This document shows positions 9,789-19,397 of a DNA stretch of 64,000 nt, in pieces. The DNA comes from Apibacter mensalis (GTDB lineage Bacteria; Bacteroidota; Bacteroidia; Flavobacteriales; Weeksellaceae). The notes under the pieces are model-generated. The model was not told the DNA's origin, made no database searches, and saw only the letters and a list, made by a program, of their open reading frames with translations. Position numbers and translations under genes: made by a program. The stretch covers positions 62,001 to 126,000 of the forward strand of contig NZ_LIVM01000002.1 of the NCBI RefSeq assembly GCF_001418685.1. The letters are read 5' to 3'. Position 1 is the first letter of the stretch. Each line of letters opens with the position of its first letter.

Positions 9789-9796
9789 TATTTTTG
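9789..9796 (+). promoter_or_regulatory. Candidate -7 promoter element of rseP
   Basis: TATTTTTG matches TAnnTTTG and lies 22 bases before the chosen rseP start at 9819, supporting that start. Confidence 0.45.
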
Positions 9797-9818
9797 CAAA
9801 CTAAGTTTTATATTGAAC

Positions 9819-11147
9819 ATGCATATATTTATCCAAATTGCCCAATTATTATTATGTTTATCAATTTTAGTTGTATTTCATGAAGCGGGGCACTTTTTAG
9901 CGGCAAAATACTTTAAGACAAAGGTTGAAAAATTTTATTTATTCTTTGATCCCTGGTTTTCTTTATTTAAAAAGAAAATAGGCGATACTGAATATGGAAT
10001 TGGTTGGTTGCCTTTGGGGGGATATGTTAAAATAGCCGGTATGATTGATGAAAGTATGGATACTGAGCAAATGAAAAATCCACCTCAACCTTGGGAATTT
10101 CGTTCTAAGCCGGCTTGGCAAAGGTTAATTATAATGCTTGCCGGAATTTTTGTAAATATTCTGTTAGCCATTGTCATTTATGCAGGAATTTTAATGACAA
10201 CCGGTGAACAAACTATTAATACTGATCAACTAAAAGACGGGTATGCTTTTTCTGATGTAGGAAAAAAATTAGGCTTTAAAAATGGAGATATTATTTTAAA
10301 GGTTGATAATAAAGCGATTCCTACTTTTAATTATTTACCTGTTTCACTTTTATTCGGTGATAATGTAACAGTTAAGCGTGATGGAAAAATTATTAAATTC
10401 AATCTTCTTCCTGAAGAAAAAAAAGATGTTTTAAAGCAAGAAGGAAGAGGTTTCATTTCGCCACGAATAATTGTAGATGTGGATTCGATTTTACCTAATT
10501 CATTAGCTTCAAAGTATCTTAATAAAGGAGATGTTATTTTCAGTTTTAACGGACAATCCATTAAATATTTAGATGAATTTAAATTTGAACTTAATAAACA
10601 TAAAAATGACAGTATTACTTTAGGTATAAATCGAAATGGGCAAAATATAAATGTAAAACTTTTTGTGCCTGATAGTACCGTACTTGGATTTGTCCCTAGT
10701 GCTTCAAATTTAAAAAATGCAACAGCCTATAAAAAATATAATTTTATAGATGCCATTAAAAGAGCTCCAGTATTATCTTGGGAAATGTTATTGGTACAAA
10801 TAAAACAATTCAAACTTATTATAAATCCTAAAACTGAAGCATATAAACAAGTTAGCGGACCATTACGATTATACAAAGCCTTTTCACCTGAATGGAATTG
10901 GGGACAATTCTGGAGTTTTACTGCTATGTTTTCCATCTGGCTTGCTTTCTTAAATTTATTACCTATTCCAGGGTTAGACGGGGGGCATGCTCTATTTACT
11001 ATTGCTGAAATGATTACAGGCCGAAAATTAAGTGATAAAACCATGGAAAAGATTCAAATGGTTGGCATTTTTATTCTTCTAGGACTAATGATACTGGTAT
11101 TTGGAAACGATATTTGGAATATTGTACAAAGTATTATAAACAAATAA
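9819..11147 (+). CDS. rseP: RseP-type site-2 membrane metalloprotease
   Basis: A 442-residue M50 intramembrane protease. The start MHIFIQIAQLL at 9819 puts the zinc-binding HExxH (VFHEAGHFLAAKYF, His21-His25) in the first transmembrane helix, as in the family, and follows a -7 box. The longer in-frame extension back to 9639 runs through that promoter and into the divergent usp gene. Two PDZ-like segments occupy the middle, and the third zinc ligand lies in NLLPIPGLDGGH near the C-terminus. Known role: cleaving anti-sigma factors or signal-peptide remnants in the inner membrane. The local ECF sigma factor is 31 kb away, so no pairing is implied. Confidence 0.95.
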   Translation: MHIFIQIAQLLLCLSILVVFHEAGHFLAAKYFKTKVEKFYLFFDPWFSLFKKKIGDTEYGIGWLPLGGYVKIAGMIDESMDTEQMKNPPQPWEFRSKPAWQRLIIMLAGIFVNILLAIVIYAGILMTTGEQTINTDQLKDGYAFSDVGKKLGFKNGDIILKVDNKAIPTFNYLPVSLLFGDNVTVKRDGKIIKFNLLPEEKKDVLKQEGRGFISPRIIVDVDSILPNSLASKYLNKGDVIFSFNGQSIKYLDEFKFELNKHKNDSITLGINRNGQNINVKLFVPDSTVLGFVPSASNLKNATAYKKYNFIDAIKRAPVLSWEMLLVQIKQFKLIINPKTEAYKQVSGPLRLYKAFSPEWNWGQFWSFTAMFSIWLAFLNLLPIPGLDGGHALFTIAEMITGRKLSDKTMEKIQMVGIFILLGLMILVFGNDIWNIVQSIINK

Positions 11148-11249
11148 CTAATCCAATCTATATTATGACTATGATTAAAATTTAAGAATAATAATACAAT
11201 ATTTTATTAAATATCACAATTATTCAACTATAATTACAAATTCATAAAG

Positions 11250-11284
11250 AAAGGTTGCATATTAAAAAATATGCAACCTTTTTT
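11250..11284 (+). terminator. Rho-independent terminator downstream of rseP
   Basis: A perfect 14-bp stem (11250-11263 with 11268-11281), a 4-base loop and a T run. It lies about 100 bases after the rseP stop codon. Confidence 0.75.
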
Positions 11285-11696
11285 AAATCAAAACTAAAAA
11301 ATAATCCTAAAGCTAAGCATAAATTATATAGCATTCAATTGCTTTATCTTTATAATATATATAAATAATTATCTTTTTATTATTGAAATTAGATAAATCA
11401 GAAATTTAGATTTAAAAAAATTTCTAATTCATTTTTTTTAAATTTATAACTTCTTTAAAAATACTAAATTTAAAAAACTATTTAAATATTTTTAATCTAC
11501 AAATTTATATAAAAAAAATATAATTAAATGATAATTTATTATTAATAAATATAAATTAAAATTTATAAAAATCTCTCTTTATTTATATGAATAAATTAAG
11601 AAATAACTATACTTTATATATAATAAAATAATTGTATTTTATATTTTTTTATTAAATATAATATTAAATTTTATTTTTTTTACTATAATTTAATAG
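11285..11696. other. Extremely AT-rich intergenic stretch
   Basis: About 410 bases that are close to 90 percent A+T with no open frame of note. Apart from an AT-only inverted repeat near 11400-11430 and the promoter at its right end, I see nothing in it. Confidence 0.5.
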
Positions 11697-11704
11697 TATA
11701 TTTG
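11697..11704 (+). promoter_or_regulatory. Candidate -7 promoter element of the OmpA-family gene
   Basis: TATATTTG matches TAnnTTTG, 21 bases before the start at 11726. An upstream in-frame Met at 11702 overlaps this box and is therefore unlikely. Confidence 0.5.
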
Positions 11705-11725
11705 CACATTATATTTATAATTTAC

Positions 11726-12967
11726 ATGAAAAAGATAGTATTAGTTCTTTTTTTATCTCTGTGTTCATCTTATTTATTCTCTCAGGAAACTATAGATAAT
11801 CAAAAATATGTATTAAACAATTTTTGGGATAATTGGTTTTTTAATTTCGGAGGTGGTAGCGGTGTATATTTTGGCGGTAAGCAACATAAAGAAGCTAACT
11901 TTATTGAAAGATTAAATTGGGCTACTACATTAAGTGTCGGAAAATGGTTTTCTCCATTAATAGGAGCAAGATTAACATTACAAGGTGGAAAAAAACATAC
12001 TTTTAACGTTAATGGAAAACCTGTTTACGATATCAACACTGGAGAACCTATTGATTTAAATACACTTGATCCTAGCAAAATACATCATATGACACGAGGA
12101 TATTATATTACGGTACATGCCGATGCAATGTTTAATTTTTCAAATTTATTGTATGGTTATAAAGATAAAAGATTTTATAACTTAATTACCTACGCCGGAG
12201 CAGGTATGGGTACGGATAGGAATTTAATAGACAATAATTCACCGGTAATTGTTTTGGGCTTACTTAATACTTTTCGCATTAACGAAAAATTAACTTTTAG
12301 TTTTGATATTTCAGGTCAAACTGTACAATCCAAATTTAATGATGCTCAATATCAAAGAAAGTGGGTTAAATCGTATAAAAAACAGGATTGGAATTGCATT
12401 GGCTCAGTAAATTTGGGATTAATAATAGGATTAAGTAATAAACAAAAATTTGATAAAATAAGTTGTGATACCGTTAATACAATTAAACCTGAATATACCA
12501 TCAAAGAAGCGCTATTAAGCAATTTATCTAAACAATTAGATTCATTAACTAAGGAAAATAGAAATTTACTTCGAGAATTGGAAAATCAAAGAAATTTGCA
12601 ACCTAAAACTGTATATATTAAAGATCTGATAGTTAAAAATAATTCATATTCTATTCAGTTTGACATTAATAGCAGCTCTATTGATCCTAAACAGGAAACT
12701 CTTATTTTTGATATAGCTGATTTCCTTAAAAAGAATGAAGATTTTAGTATTGAAATAGTAGGCTTAGCTGATAAAAATACCGGCTCATCTCAATTCAATG
12801 AAGCATTGTCCATTAAGAGAGCTAAAGCTATTGAAAATAAGCTAATTAGGGATTATGGTATTTCTCCTGACCGTATTTTTTCATCAGGTAAAGGGGATAC
12901 AATTCAGCCTTATCCTAAAAATTATTATAATCGTGTAGTTATTTTAACCCTAATTAATTCAAAATAA
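11726..12967 (+). CDS. OmpA-family outer-membrane protein
   Basis: A 413-residue protein from the Met at 11726. A signal peptide (MKKIVLVLFLSLCSSYLFSQ) is followed by a region of about 220 residues with alternating hydrophobic strands typical of a small beta-barrel, a short coiled stretch (LSKQLDSLTKENRNLLRELE), and a C-terminal OmpA peptidoglycan-binding domain of about 105 residues. That domain carries FDINSSSIDPKQ and NEALSIKRAKAIENKL, the NxxLSxxRA signature with its Arg. It likely anchors the outer membrane to peptidoglycan. The gene stands alone, with its promoter box just upstream and the convergent polysaccharide locus downstream. Confidence 0.92.
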   Translation: MKKIVLVLFLSLCSSYLFSQETIDNQKYVLNNFWDNWFFNFGGGSGVYFGGKQHKEANFIERLNWATTLSVGKWFSPLIGARLTLQGGKKHTFNVNGKPVYDINTGEPIDLNTLDPSKIHHMTRGYYITVHADAMFNFSNLLYGYKDKRFYNLITYAGAGMGTDRNLIDNNSPVIVLGLLNTFRINEKLTFSFDISGQTVQSKFNDAQYQRKWVKSYKKQDWNCIGSVNLGLIIGLSNKQKFDKISCDTVNTIKPEYTIKEALLSNLSKQLDSLTKENRNLLRELENQRNLQPKTVYIKDLIVKNNSYSIQFDINSSSIDPKQETLIFDIADFLKKNEDFSIEIVGLADKNTGSSQFNEALSIKRAKAIENKLIRDYGISPDRIFSSGKGDTIQPYPKNYYNRVVILTLINSK

Positions 12968-13046
12968 TTTTTAAAAAGGTTACTTTATAAGGCTACCCTT
13001 TATGAAATAGGATTAGCTTTAATCTGAAATTATTGAAATAGAGAAC

Positions 13047-14399
13047 TTATTTACCTTTACCTTGAATCATAACAACTAATGTTAAATATATAATTTTTAA
13101 ATCAAAAAAGAAATTCTCATTTTGAAGATACAATAAATCATATTTTAAACGTTGAGCCATTTCTTCAACATTTTCTGCATAACCAAAATATACTTGCCCA
13201 ATTGATGTTATGCCGGGTTTTACTTTATGTAATTTTTTATAATTAGGATCTAATTTTGAAATTTTATCAATAAAATATTTTCTTTCGGGACGTGGACCTA
13301 CTATAGACATTTCTCCTTTTAGTACATTAATAAACTGTGGAAATTCATCTATACGGTATTTTCTCATAATTTTACCAATAGATGTTATTCTCGGGTCTGA
13401 ATCTGAGGCTAATTTTGGACCACTATATTCTGCATCAGTATACATAGACCTGAATTTCATTATTTTAAATGGTTTACTATGTAAACCCATTCTCTCTTGT
13501 TTATATATAATGGGGCCTTTTGAGGTTAATTTGATTATCAAAGCTATTATAGGTAATAGCCAACTTAATATAAATATAATGAAAATCAATGAAAGTGTTA
13601 TATCAAATATTCTTTTAAAAAGTTTATTAAATAAATTCAATTTTCTTCTATAAAGATAAATAGGTAGAGTTTCAAAATAGTTTAAACTCGAATTTTTATA
13701 AAATTCATAGGATAAATCCGGAATAATATAAATCATGTATTTACTGTCTGAAAATTTAATTATGGTGTCCTCTACTTCTTTACTTAATGCCCCATTTAAT
13801 GAGAAAACCAATATTTGTATGTTATGATTTTTTATGAATAAATTTAATTGGTTGAAATCATATTTATACTGACCTTTTTTCTGAGGAAATTTAACAAATT
13901 CTCCAAAGTTTCGTATCTTTTTTCCATGTACAAAATGCTTAATGATATTATTAGTGTTATTATTAGTATCTATAAATACAGCCCTGGAAAATTTTTGTTT
14001 TTGATAAAGATCTGCCAGAATATGGATTAAAGTGATAGATATTAAAACCGTAATATTATATAGAAATGTTATATTGTTATTGAATAAATATTTGCTTTTT
14101 AATCCTGATATTGCAAATACTATTAGTGCATAAAAAATTACTTGTATAAAAATTTTTCTTATTAATTCAAAATTGTTACTATTTTTTATTTTATATAATC
14201 CTGTTTTTTCTGAAATAAAATACCAACTTACAATGAATAGCAATAATGCTTTGTGGTGATTTTCAAATAATAGCAGTAGATTCCATTTATCGCCTTGCGT
14301 TTCATATTGGAATTTTAAAAAACGGAAGAACAAATAAATAATAATAAAAATATCAATTAGAAATTGAATCACTGGTATAAAAAATTTATATGGATTCAT
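13047..14399 (-). CDS. Undecaprenyl-phosphate sugar-1-phosphate transferase
   Basis: A 450-residue polyprenol-phosphate hexose-1-phosphate transferase of the WbaP/WcaJ type. The N-terminal half has about four transmembrane helices and a degenerate CoA-binding-like region. A fifth membrane segment (RIFDITLSLIFIIFILSW) leads into the catalytic domain with YKQERMG, KFRSMY, DEFPQFINVLKGEMSIVGPRPE and KPGITSIGQV. The enzyme starts each repeat unit by loading a sugar phosphate on undecaprenyl phosphate at the cytoplasmic face. It is the last gene of the capsule locus. The sugar cannot be told from sequence. Confidence 0.94.
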   Translation of the reverse strand: MNPYKFFIPVIQFLIDIFIIIYLFFRFLKFQYETQGDKWNLLLLFENHHKALLLFIVSWYFISEKTGLYKIKNSNNFELIRKIFIQVIFYALIVFAISGLKSKYLFNNNITFLYNITVLISITLIHILADLYQKQKFSRAVFIDTNNNTNNIIKHFVHGKKIRNFGEFVKFPQKKGQYKYDFNQLNLFIKNHNIQILVFSLNGALSKEVEDTIIKFSDSKYMIYIIPDLSYEFYKNSSLNYFETLPIYLYRRKLNLFNKLFKRIFDITLSLIFIIFILSWLLPIIALIIKLTSKGPIIYKQERMGLHSKPFKIMKFRSMYTDAEYSGPKLASDSDPRITSIGKIMRKYRIDEFPQFINVLKGEMSIVGPRPERKYFIDKISKLDPNYKKLHKVKPGITSIGQVYFGYAENVEEMAQRLKYDLLYLQNENFFFDLKIIYLTLVVMIQGKGK

Positions 14400-14440
14400 T
14401 ACAAGATGTTTATGTTATTACTTTAACACTCTTAAAATTC

Positions 14441-15559
14441 TTACGGCTTTGTATCTTGAAACTCTTTATATTTTTCTAATACAAATTTTTTTATTTTATT
14501 TTTAAATTTTTCTTTAGAAAAATTTAATGCATGATCTCTTATTTTTTTATAGTTAAATTCTATTTTAGAAAATTCTTCTAAAGCAGCCTTTAAACTTTTA
14601 ACGCTTTGTTTATTAAAAAACACACCCGTTTCTCCAGGTATGATCGTTTCAAGTGCTCCACCTTTTCCTAGGGCTATAACCGGAGTTCCACATGCTTGAG
14701 CCTCAACGGGAAATATACCAAAATCTTCATCTGCTGCGAAAATAAATCCTTTGGCTCTTTGTAAATAAAATTTTAAAGTTTCATTGGATACAAACCCTTT
14801 AAGTTCAATGTTATCCTTTGCTATACTTGCTATTTTCTTAAAATCTGGTCCATCTCCTATTACTATTAATTTCTTGTCCGGCATAGTGTTGAAAGTTTCT
14901 ACAATTAGATCCATCTTTTTATAAGGAACCATTCTTGAGGCTGCTAAATAAAATTCGCTTTTTTGATCATAATAGCTAAAAAATTCTGTATCAATGGGCG
15001 GATATATAACTTCAGAATCTTTATTATAAATTTTTTTTATCCTTTTTGCTATATTATTTGAATTAGCTATAAAATAATCTACTCTATTGGAAGAAATCAC
15101 ATCCCATATTCTAAATTTGTGAAGAATATATTTTGCATATAAACCTTTCAAACCTTGATTTAGACCTGATTCCAATAAATAATTTTGGTATAAATCCCAA
15201 GCATATCTTGCCGGAGAATGGCAATAACATATATGTAATTGATTAGTGTGACTTAACACACCTTTGGCGATAGAAGAGGAAGAACTTATAATTAAATCAT
15301 ATTTACTTACATCCAGCTGCTCAATAGCTTGGGGATATAATTGTAAGAATTTTCTATGATTTTTCTTCGCCGTAGGTATTTTCTGTATAAAACTAGTAGT
15401 AACTTTTTTGCCATTTAGTATTTCATCTCTTTTTTTATCATCAAAAGAATCTACTAATGAGAAAAGATCAAAATCGTCCCATATCTCATTTAGGGCTTTT
15501 ACTACCATCTCTCCACCACCTATAGTACAATACCAATCGTGGACCAATGCTTTGTTCAT
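14441..15559 (-). CDS. Family 4 glycosyltransferase (WbaZ-like)
   Basis: A 372-residue GT-B fold enzyme. The N-terminal MNKALVHDWYCTIGGGEMVV has the glycine-rich acceptor loop. The C-terminal half has GDGPDFKKI, a loop FAADEDFGIFPVEAQACGTPVIALGKGGALETI with the EX7E-type nucleotide-sugar site, and ends normally. Known relatives are mannosyl- and other transferases of O-antigen and capsule loci. It lies 41 bases upstream of the sugar-phosphate transferase gene, same operon. Donor and linkage are unknown. Confidence 0.92.
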   Translation of the reverse strand: MNKALVHDWYCTIGGGEMVVKALNEIWDDFDLFSLVDSFDDKKRDEILNGKKVTTSFIQKIPTAKKNHRKFLQLYPQAIEQLDVSKYDLIISSSSSIAKGVLSHTNQLHICYCHSPARYAWDLYQNYLLESGLNQGLKGLYAKYILHKFRIWDVISSNRVDYFIANSNNIAKRIKKIYNKDSEVIYPPIDTEFFSYYDQKSEFYLAASRMVPYKKMDLIVETFNTMPDKKLIVIGDGPDFKKIASIAKDNIELKGFVSNETLKFYLQRAKGFIFAADEDFGIFPVEAQACGTPVIALGKGGALETIIPGETGVFFNKQSVKSLKAALEEFSKIEFNYKKIRDHALNFSKEKFKNKIKKFVLEKYKEFQDTKP

Positions 15560-15608
15560 ATTAAATCAATGAATATCTAGTTGCTAGTGATTGCAATTTA
15601 TAAAAAAA

Positions 15609-16712
15609 TTACAATAATTTCTTAAAAATATTTAAATGTATTTTGGCAGACTCTTTCCAAGTATATTCTCTATATTTTTTGTTCCCTTTAATTATGAGTG
15701 AGTTACGCAAATATTTAGATGAATATATCATATTTATTTTTTTTGAAATATCGATAATTGAATTCGGGTCAAAATAGAGAACACTATCTCCGCATATTTC
15801 TTTAATAGATGGTATATCTGAAGCTAATACCGGACATTTTACCTTCATAGCTTCTAAAGGAGGTAGCCCAAAACCTTCATATTTAGAGGGAAATATTAAA
15901 GCTATTGCTTCAGAGTATAATTTATACAATTCAATATCTGTAATATAACCTGTAAAAACAATAAAATTTTTTAAATTGGGTTGTTCGTTTAATAGTTCTT
16001 CTAATCGATTATTACTTCCATTGATAAATCCGTCTCGTTTTCCTACAATTTTAAATAACGGTTTTATCTTATCTTCGGGATGGTTTTTTAAAAAAAGAGC
16101 ATAAGCTTCAATGGCTCTTTCTAAATTTTTATGTGGTTTTATATTCCCAACATATAATAGATATGGAATGGGTTTCTTGTTTAATTCATTCGGGTAGTTA
16201 ATTAATTCTAATTTATTATCTGAAACTCCATTATACACAACCTCTATTTTATCTTTGTATTTCTGATCAGTATAATGCAAAATCTCTTTTTTTGAAAAAT
16301 TTGAAACTGTTATAATTTTATCAGATCTTTTTAAGGCTGAATTAATTACTTTCTTAGCATATATTTTTTGTAATAGAGATAATTCTTTACAATAGGCTAA
16401 ATGATAAGCATCATGAATAGTTGCAATCCTTTTTTGGGAATTAATAGGTAATAAGGGAATATTAAAATGTGGAGACCAAAATAATTTCGACTCAGGTATA
16501 ATTTTCCTGTATCCCATTTGTTCTTGTATGGAATAAATAGGTGCATCAAATTTTATAACTTTAGCATCATAGGGTAATAGATCTTTTTTTTTACCTAATA
16601 AGACCACATCTTCTTTAAGCTCCTTAATTATATACGGTAATAATTCTGAAATGTACCTCCCTATTCCTGACATAGAAATCATTCTACAATCTATACAAAG
16701 TAATTTTCTCAT
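15609..16712 (-). CDS. Family 4 glycosyltransferase (MtfB-like)
   Basis: A 367-residue GT-B glycosyltransferase. The start LLCIDCRMISMSGIGRYISELLP holds the acceptor-side Gly loop. YVGNIKPHKNLERAI and the motif FPSKYEGFGLPPLEAMKVKCPVLASDIPSI hold the two Glu residues of the EX7E site. Relatives include mannosyltransferase MtfB. It is separated from the following gene by 49 bases in the capsule operon. Donor sugar unknown. Confidence 0.92.
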   Translation of the reverse strand: MRKLLCIDCRMISMSGIGRYISELLPYIIKELKEDVVLLGKKKDLLPYDAKVIKFDAPIYSIQEQMGYRKIIPESKLFWSPHFNIPLLPINSQKRIATIHDAYHLAYCKELSLLQKIYAKKVINSALKRSDKIITVSNFSKKEILHYTDQKYKDKIEVVYNGVSDNKLELINYPNELNKKPIPYLLYVGNIKPHKNLERAIEAYALFLKNHPEDKIKPLFKIVGKRDGFINGSNNRLEELLNEQPNLKNFIVFTGYITDIELYKLYSEAIALIFPSKYEGFGLPPLEAMKVKCPVLASDIPSIKEICGDSVLYFDPNSIIDISKKINMIYSSKYLRNSLIIKGNKKYREYTWKESAKIHLNIFKKLL

Positions 16713-16867
16713 CTTATAAACATTACTAATTTAATTACTTATAAATAAGCTATTTATACTAATTTTCGACGACATTATATTTTTTAGATAACTCTATTGA
16801 AATAAGGTTTTTCTTTTCAACCTGTTTATTTAATAGTATGTGATTGTTAAAATTTTATATAAGTATT

Positions 16868-17989
16868 TTACTCTTTAAACATGTAAGAGGCAATAAACCA
16901 ATAAAAAGACATAACCGGAATTAATAATATTGCACCGTCTGAAAAACAAAGTATCATATATAGAATTAATCCCCAATAAAGATTACTGGTGTTCTTCTTT
17001 AATTTGTATATTATTATTGGAGATGATAAATATAATATAAATAGCAAAAAACCAATAATTCCAAATTTATCGATAATGGTTAGATAAACAATTTCAGCAA
17101 TACCTTTGAATGATCCCTGTCCAAATAAAGAGGCATTTTTCAAAATATTAAGTTGATATCTTCTACCACCTAAATTACTATCCATGATAAAACTTATATC
17201 CTTATTCATAAAACTTAATAAATAAGGGAAACCAACAATTAAAACTAGAGCTACGAATATTATGTAGAATATATTTTTACCTTTTGTAAAATTTTTCAAT
17301 ATAAAAAATAAAAAATAGATGATTATTCCTATCCAGATTGTTCTTGATAACGTCAAAAAAAGTGTAATAAAAAATAATGCACGATAAATATTGTTTTTTT
17401 CATGTTTTAGAAATAATGGTGTTAATATGATCATGCATATACCATATAAATTTCCATTATTATATGTTGAGTATAATTTTGATATTCCTGATCTATTATT
17501 GTGTTTTTCTTCCATATTATCATCAAAATTAACTGTTAGATAAGGTATCTCTAAATTAGTACCCAAGTATAATCTATAGAAGAATAATAATAAGCCAAAA
17601 GTAACCACAATTCGTATTCCCCATAAGAATATTTTAGGAAATATTTTATTAAAAATGTTACTATCTATAATGTTATCATATAGAATTAGAAATACAAAAG
17701 GTAAAATTAATAAGCTCAAAAAAAACGATAAAGTATAACCTAAATTGATTTTCTCCATTCTTAATAATACTACAATAAATGAATATATTATAAATGGTAA
17801 GGTTAGAATAAATACTTTATATCTATTTTTATTTATATACCTATTTTTACTTAATAAACATATGGGTATTGAAAATATTAATAGCAAATATCCCCAAGTT
17901 ATAGGAATATCTCCCACCTTAAATCCACCTTTTGGAAATATTATTAAGAAAATTAAAATTAATATTATATATATTTTTTTAAAAAACAT
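16868..17989 (-). CDS. Polysaccharide polymerase-like membrane protein (Wzy/O-antigen ligase family)
   Basis: A 373-residue integral membrane protein with about ten predicted transmembrane helices and a longer polar loop around residues 150-175 (NFDDNMEEKHNNRSGISKLYS), then FFITLFLTLSRTIWIGIIIYF with the Arg seen at this place in Wzy/WaaL proteins. Sequence conservation in the family is low, so the call rests on topology plus its position among glycosyltransferase genes. Expected role: joining flipped repeat units in the periplasm. A ligase role is the alternative. Confidence 0.8.
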   Translation of the reverse strand: MFFKKIYIILILIFLIIFPKGGFKVGDIPITWGYLLLIFSIPICLLSKNRYINKNRYKVFILTLPFIIYSFIVVLLRMEKINLGYTLSFFLSLLILPFVFLILYDNIIDSNIFNKIFPKIFLWGIRIVVTFGLLLFFYRLYLGTNLEIPYLTVNFDDNMEEKHNNRSGISKLYSTYNNGNLYGICMIILTPLFLKHEKNNIYRALFFITLFLTLSRTIWIGIIIYFLFFILKNFTKGKNIFYIIFVALVLIVGFPYLLSFMNKDISFIMDSNLGGRRYQLNILKNASLFGQGSFKGIAEIVYLTIIDKFGIIGFLLFILYLSSPIIIYKLKKNTSNLYWGLILYMILCFSDGAILLIPVMSFYWFIASYMFKE

Positions 17990-18212
17990 TTCTAAAAATA
18001 TTATGGAATTCTTATCATATTGATTTTTATAAAAATTAATATGTTATAAATATTAATTATAATACTGATATTCTATACTGAAATAAAGATTTTTTGCAGA
18101 AATTTCTTTATTTATAAAAATATGTTTAAATAGAGATTTATAATTCATAAATAGCTAGTTTAAATATTAGTTTAATTAATAAATAGTTATTATAAAAAAA
18201 TTGATAATAATT

Positions 18213-19397
18213 TCATAGATTTTGAATGATAGTTTCATATTCATCTAACATTTTATCAACATCTAAAAAAGATTCAACGCTTTTTCTAGCTTGTGCTGAT
18301 AAACTATTAAATAATTTTTTATTTTTATATAATTCTAAAATAGCTTTTCCTAAAGAATTTTCATGATCAGGATCTATTAATATTCCATTTACTTGATCAG
18401 TTATAATTTCAGGTATCCCTCCACGCTTAGTTGCAATTACAGGTATACTGTTTGCAGTAGCTTCATAAGCTACTCCAGGTAAATTATCTTCACATATAGA
18501 GGGAAGACAAATTATATCTACTTTTTTATAAAATTCTGAAGAATCAACATATCCTAAAAATTCAATTTTATTGTTTGCAAGTTTTTTAAGATATTTTTCA
18601 TATATCAATTCTCCTTTACCTGCAATTAATAATTTTGCATTAATATTTAACTGATTAAATTGGGTAATCAACCATTCAATACCTTTTGACTTGGTTAAAG
18701 ATCCTATATAACCAATTTTAAGTACATCTGTCCCATCCCATATTTTTTCTTTGTTTATATATTTAATATTTTGAGCATTATAGATTACTTGTTTTTTAAC
18801 TGACTTAAAATAATTGTAAGAGGACATTTTATGGATTATAAACTGACTAACCCCTACTAAAACATCAATCTTTTCTGATTTACCTTTATGTATTTTTCTT
18901 AGTACTTTACATATGGTGCATTGCTTTTTACAAGTATGATCTTTTCTAAACATCGTACTATTAGCACACAATAAATACATATCATGTAATACTTGAATTA
19001 TTTTTAAATTATTTTTTTTTATTTCATCCCATATTGAAATTGAAAATCCAGCTAGATTATGGCATATGACAATATCAGGATTCTCCATATCCAAAATTGA
19101 ATTAATGTACTTTTTCATTTGTATATTATAAGAATCTCTTACATGCCAAAATAATTTAATTAATTTATTATTTGATTTATTATTTCCATAATGCCAATAA
19201 AAATTTTTTATACCCGCTCTATATATTACAATATCATTTACATATTCTTTAATTAAATTTTCGTTTTTACCTGTTGTTAATACACATATTTCATATCCTC
19301 TTTTTTTTAAACCTTCCACTTGTTGTTGGAAAATTATTTCTGCACCGCCACCAATATATGGATGATATAAAGTATTAATTAATAAAATTTTTTTCAT
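18213..19397 (-). CDS. Family 4 glycosyltransferase
   Basis: A 394-residue GT-B enzyme starting MKKILLINTLYHPYIGGGAE. The Met at 19397 is preferred over one at 19415, because its ATG overlaps the TGA of the preceding gene (ATGA), a typical translational coupling. Other features are a four-Cys patch CANSTMFRKDHTCKKQCTIC near residues 145-165, which also occurs in relatives, then IGYIGSLTKSKGIEWL, GKGELIYEKY and LPSICEDNLPGVAYEATANSIP with the EX7E region. Donor sugar unknown. Confidence 0.92.
   Translation of the reverse strand: MKKILLINTLYHPYIGGGAEIIFQQQVEGLKKRGYEICVLTTGKNENLIKEYVNDIVIYRAGIKNFYWHYGNNKSNNKLIKLFWHVRDSYNIQMKKYINSILDMENPDIVICHNLAGFSISIWDEIKKNNLKIIQVLHDMYLLCANSTMFRKDHTCKKQCTICKVLRKIHKGKSEKIDVLVGVSQFIIHKMSSYNYFKSVKKQVIYNAQNIKYINKEKIWDGTDVLKIGYIGSLTKSKGIEWLITQFNQLNINAKLLIAGKGELIYEKYLKKLANNKIEFLGYVDSSEFYKKVDIICLPSICEDNLPGVAYEATANSIPVIATKRGGIPEIITDQVNGILIDPDHENSLGKAILELYKNKKLFNSLSAQARKSVESFLDVDKMLDEYETIIQNL

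Noticed and set aside
9639-9818. A 60-codon N-terminal extension of rseP
   Set aside because: It overlaps the divergent usp gene and the rseP -7 box, and the family HExxH must be in the first helix, which fits the start at 9819.
12968-13046. A terminator hairpin between the OmpA-like gene and the capsule locus
   Set aside because: The AAAGGT and ACCCTTT arms match only with a bulge and there is no T run.
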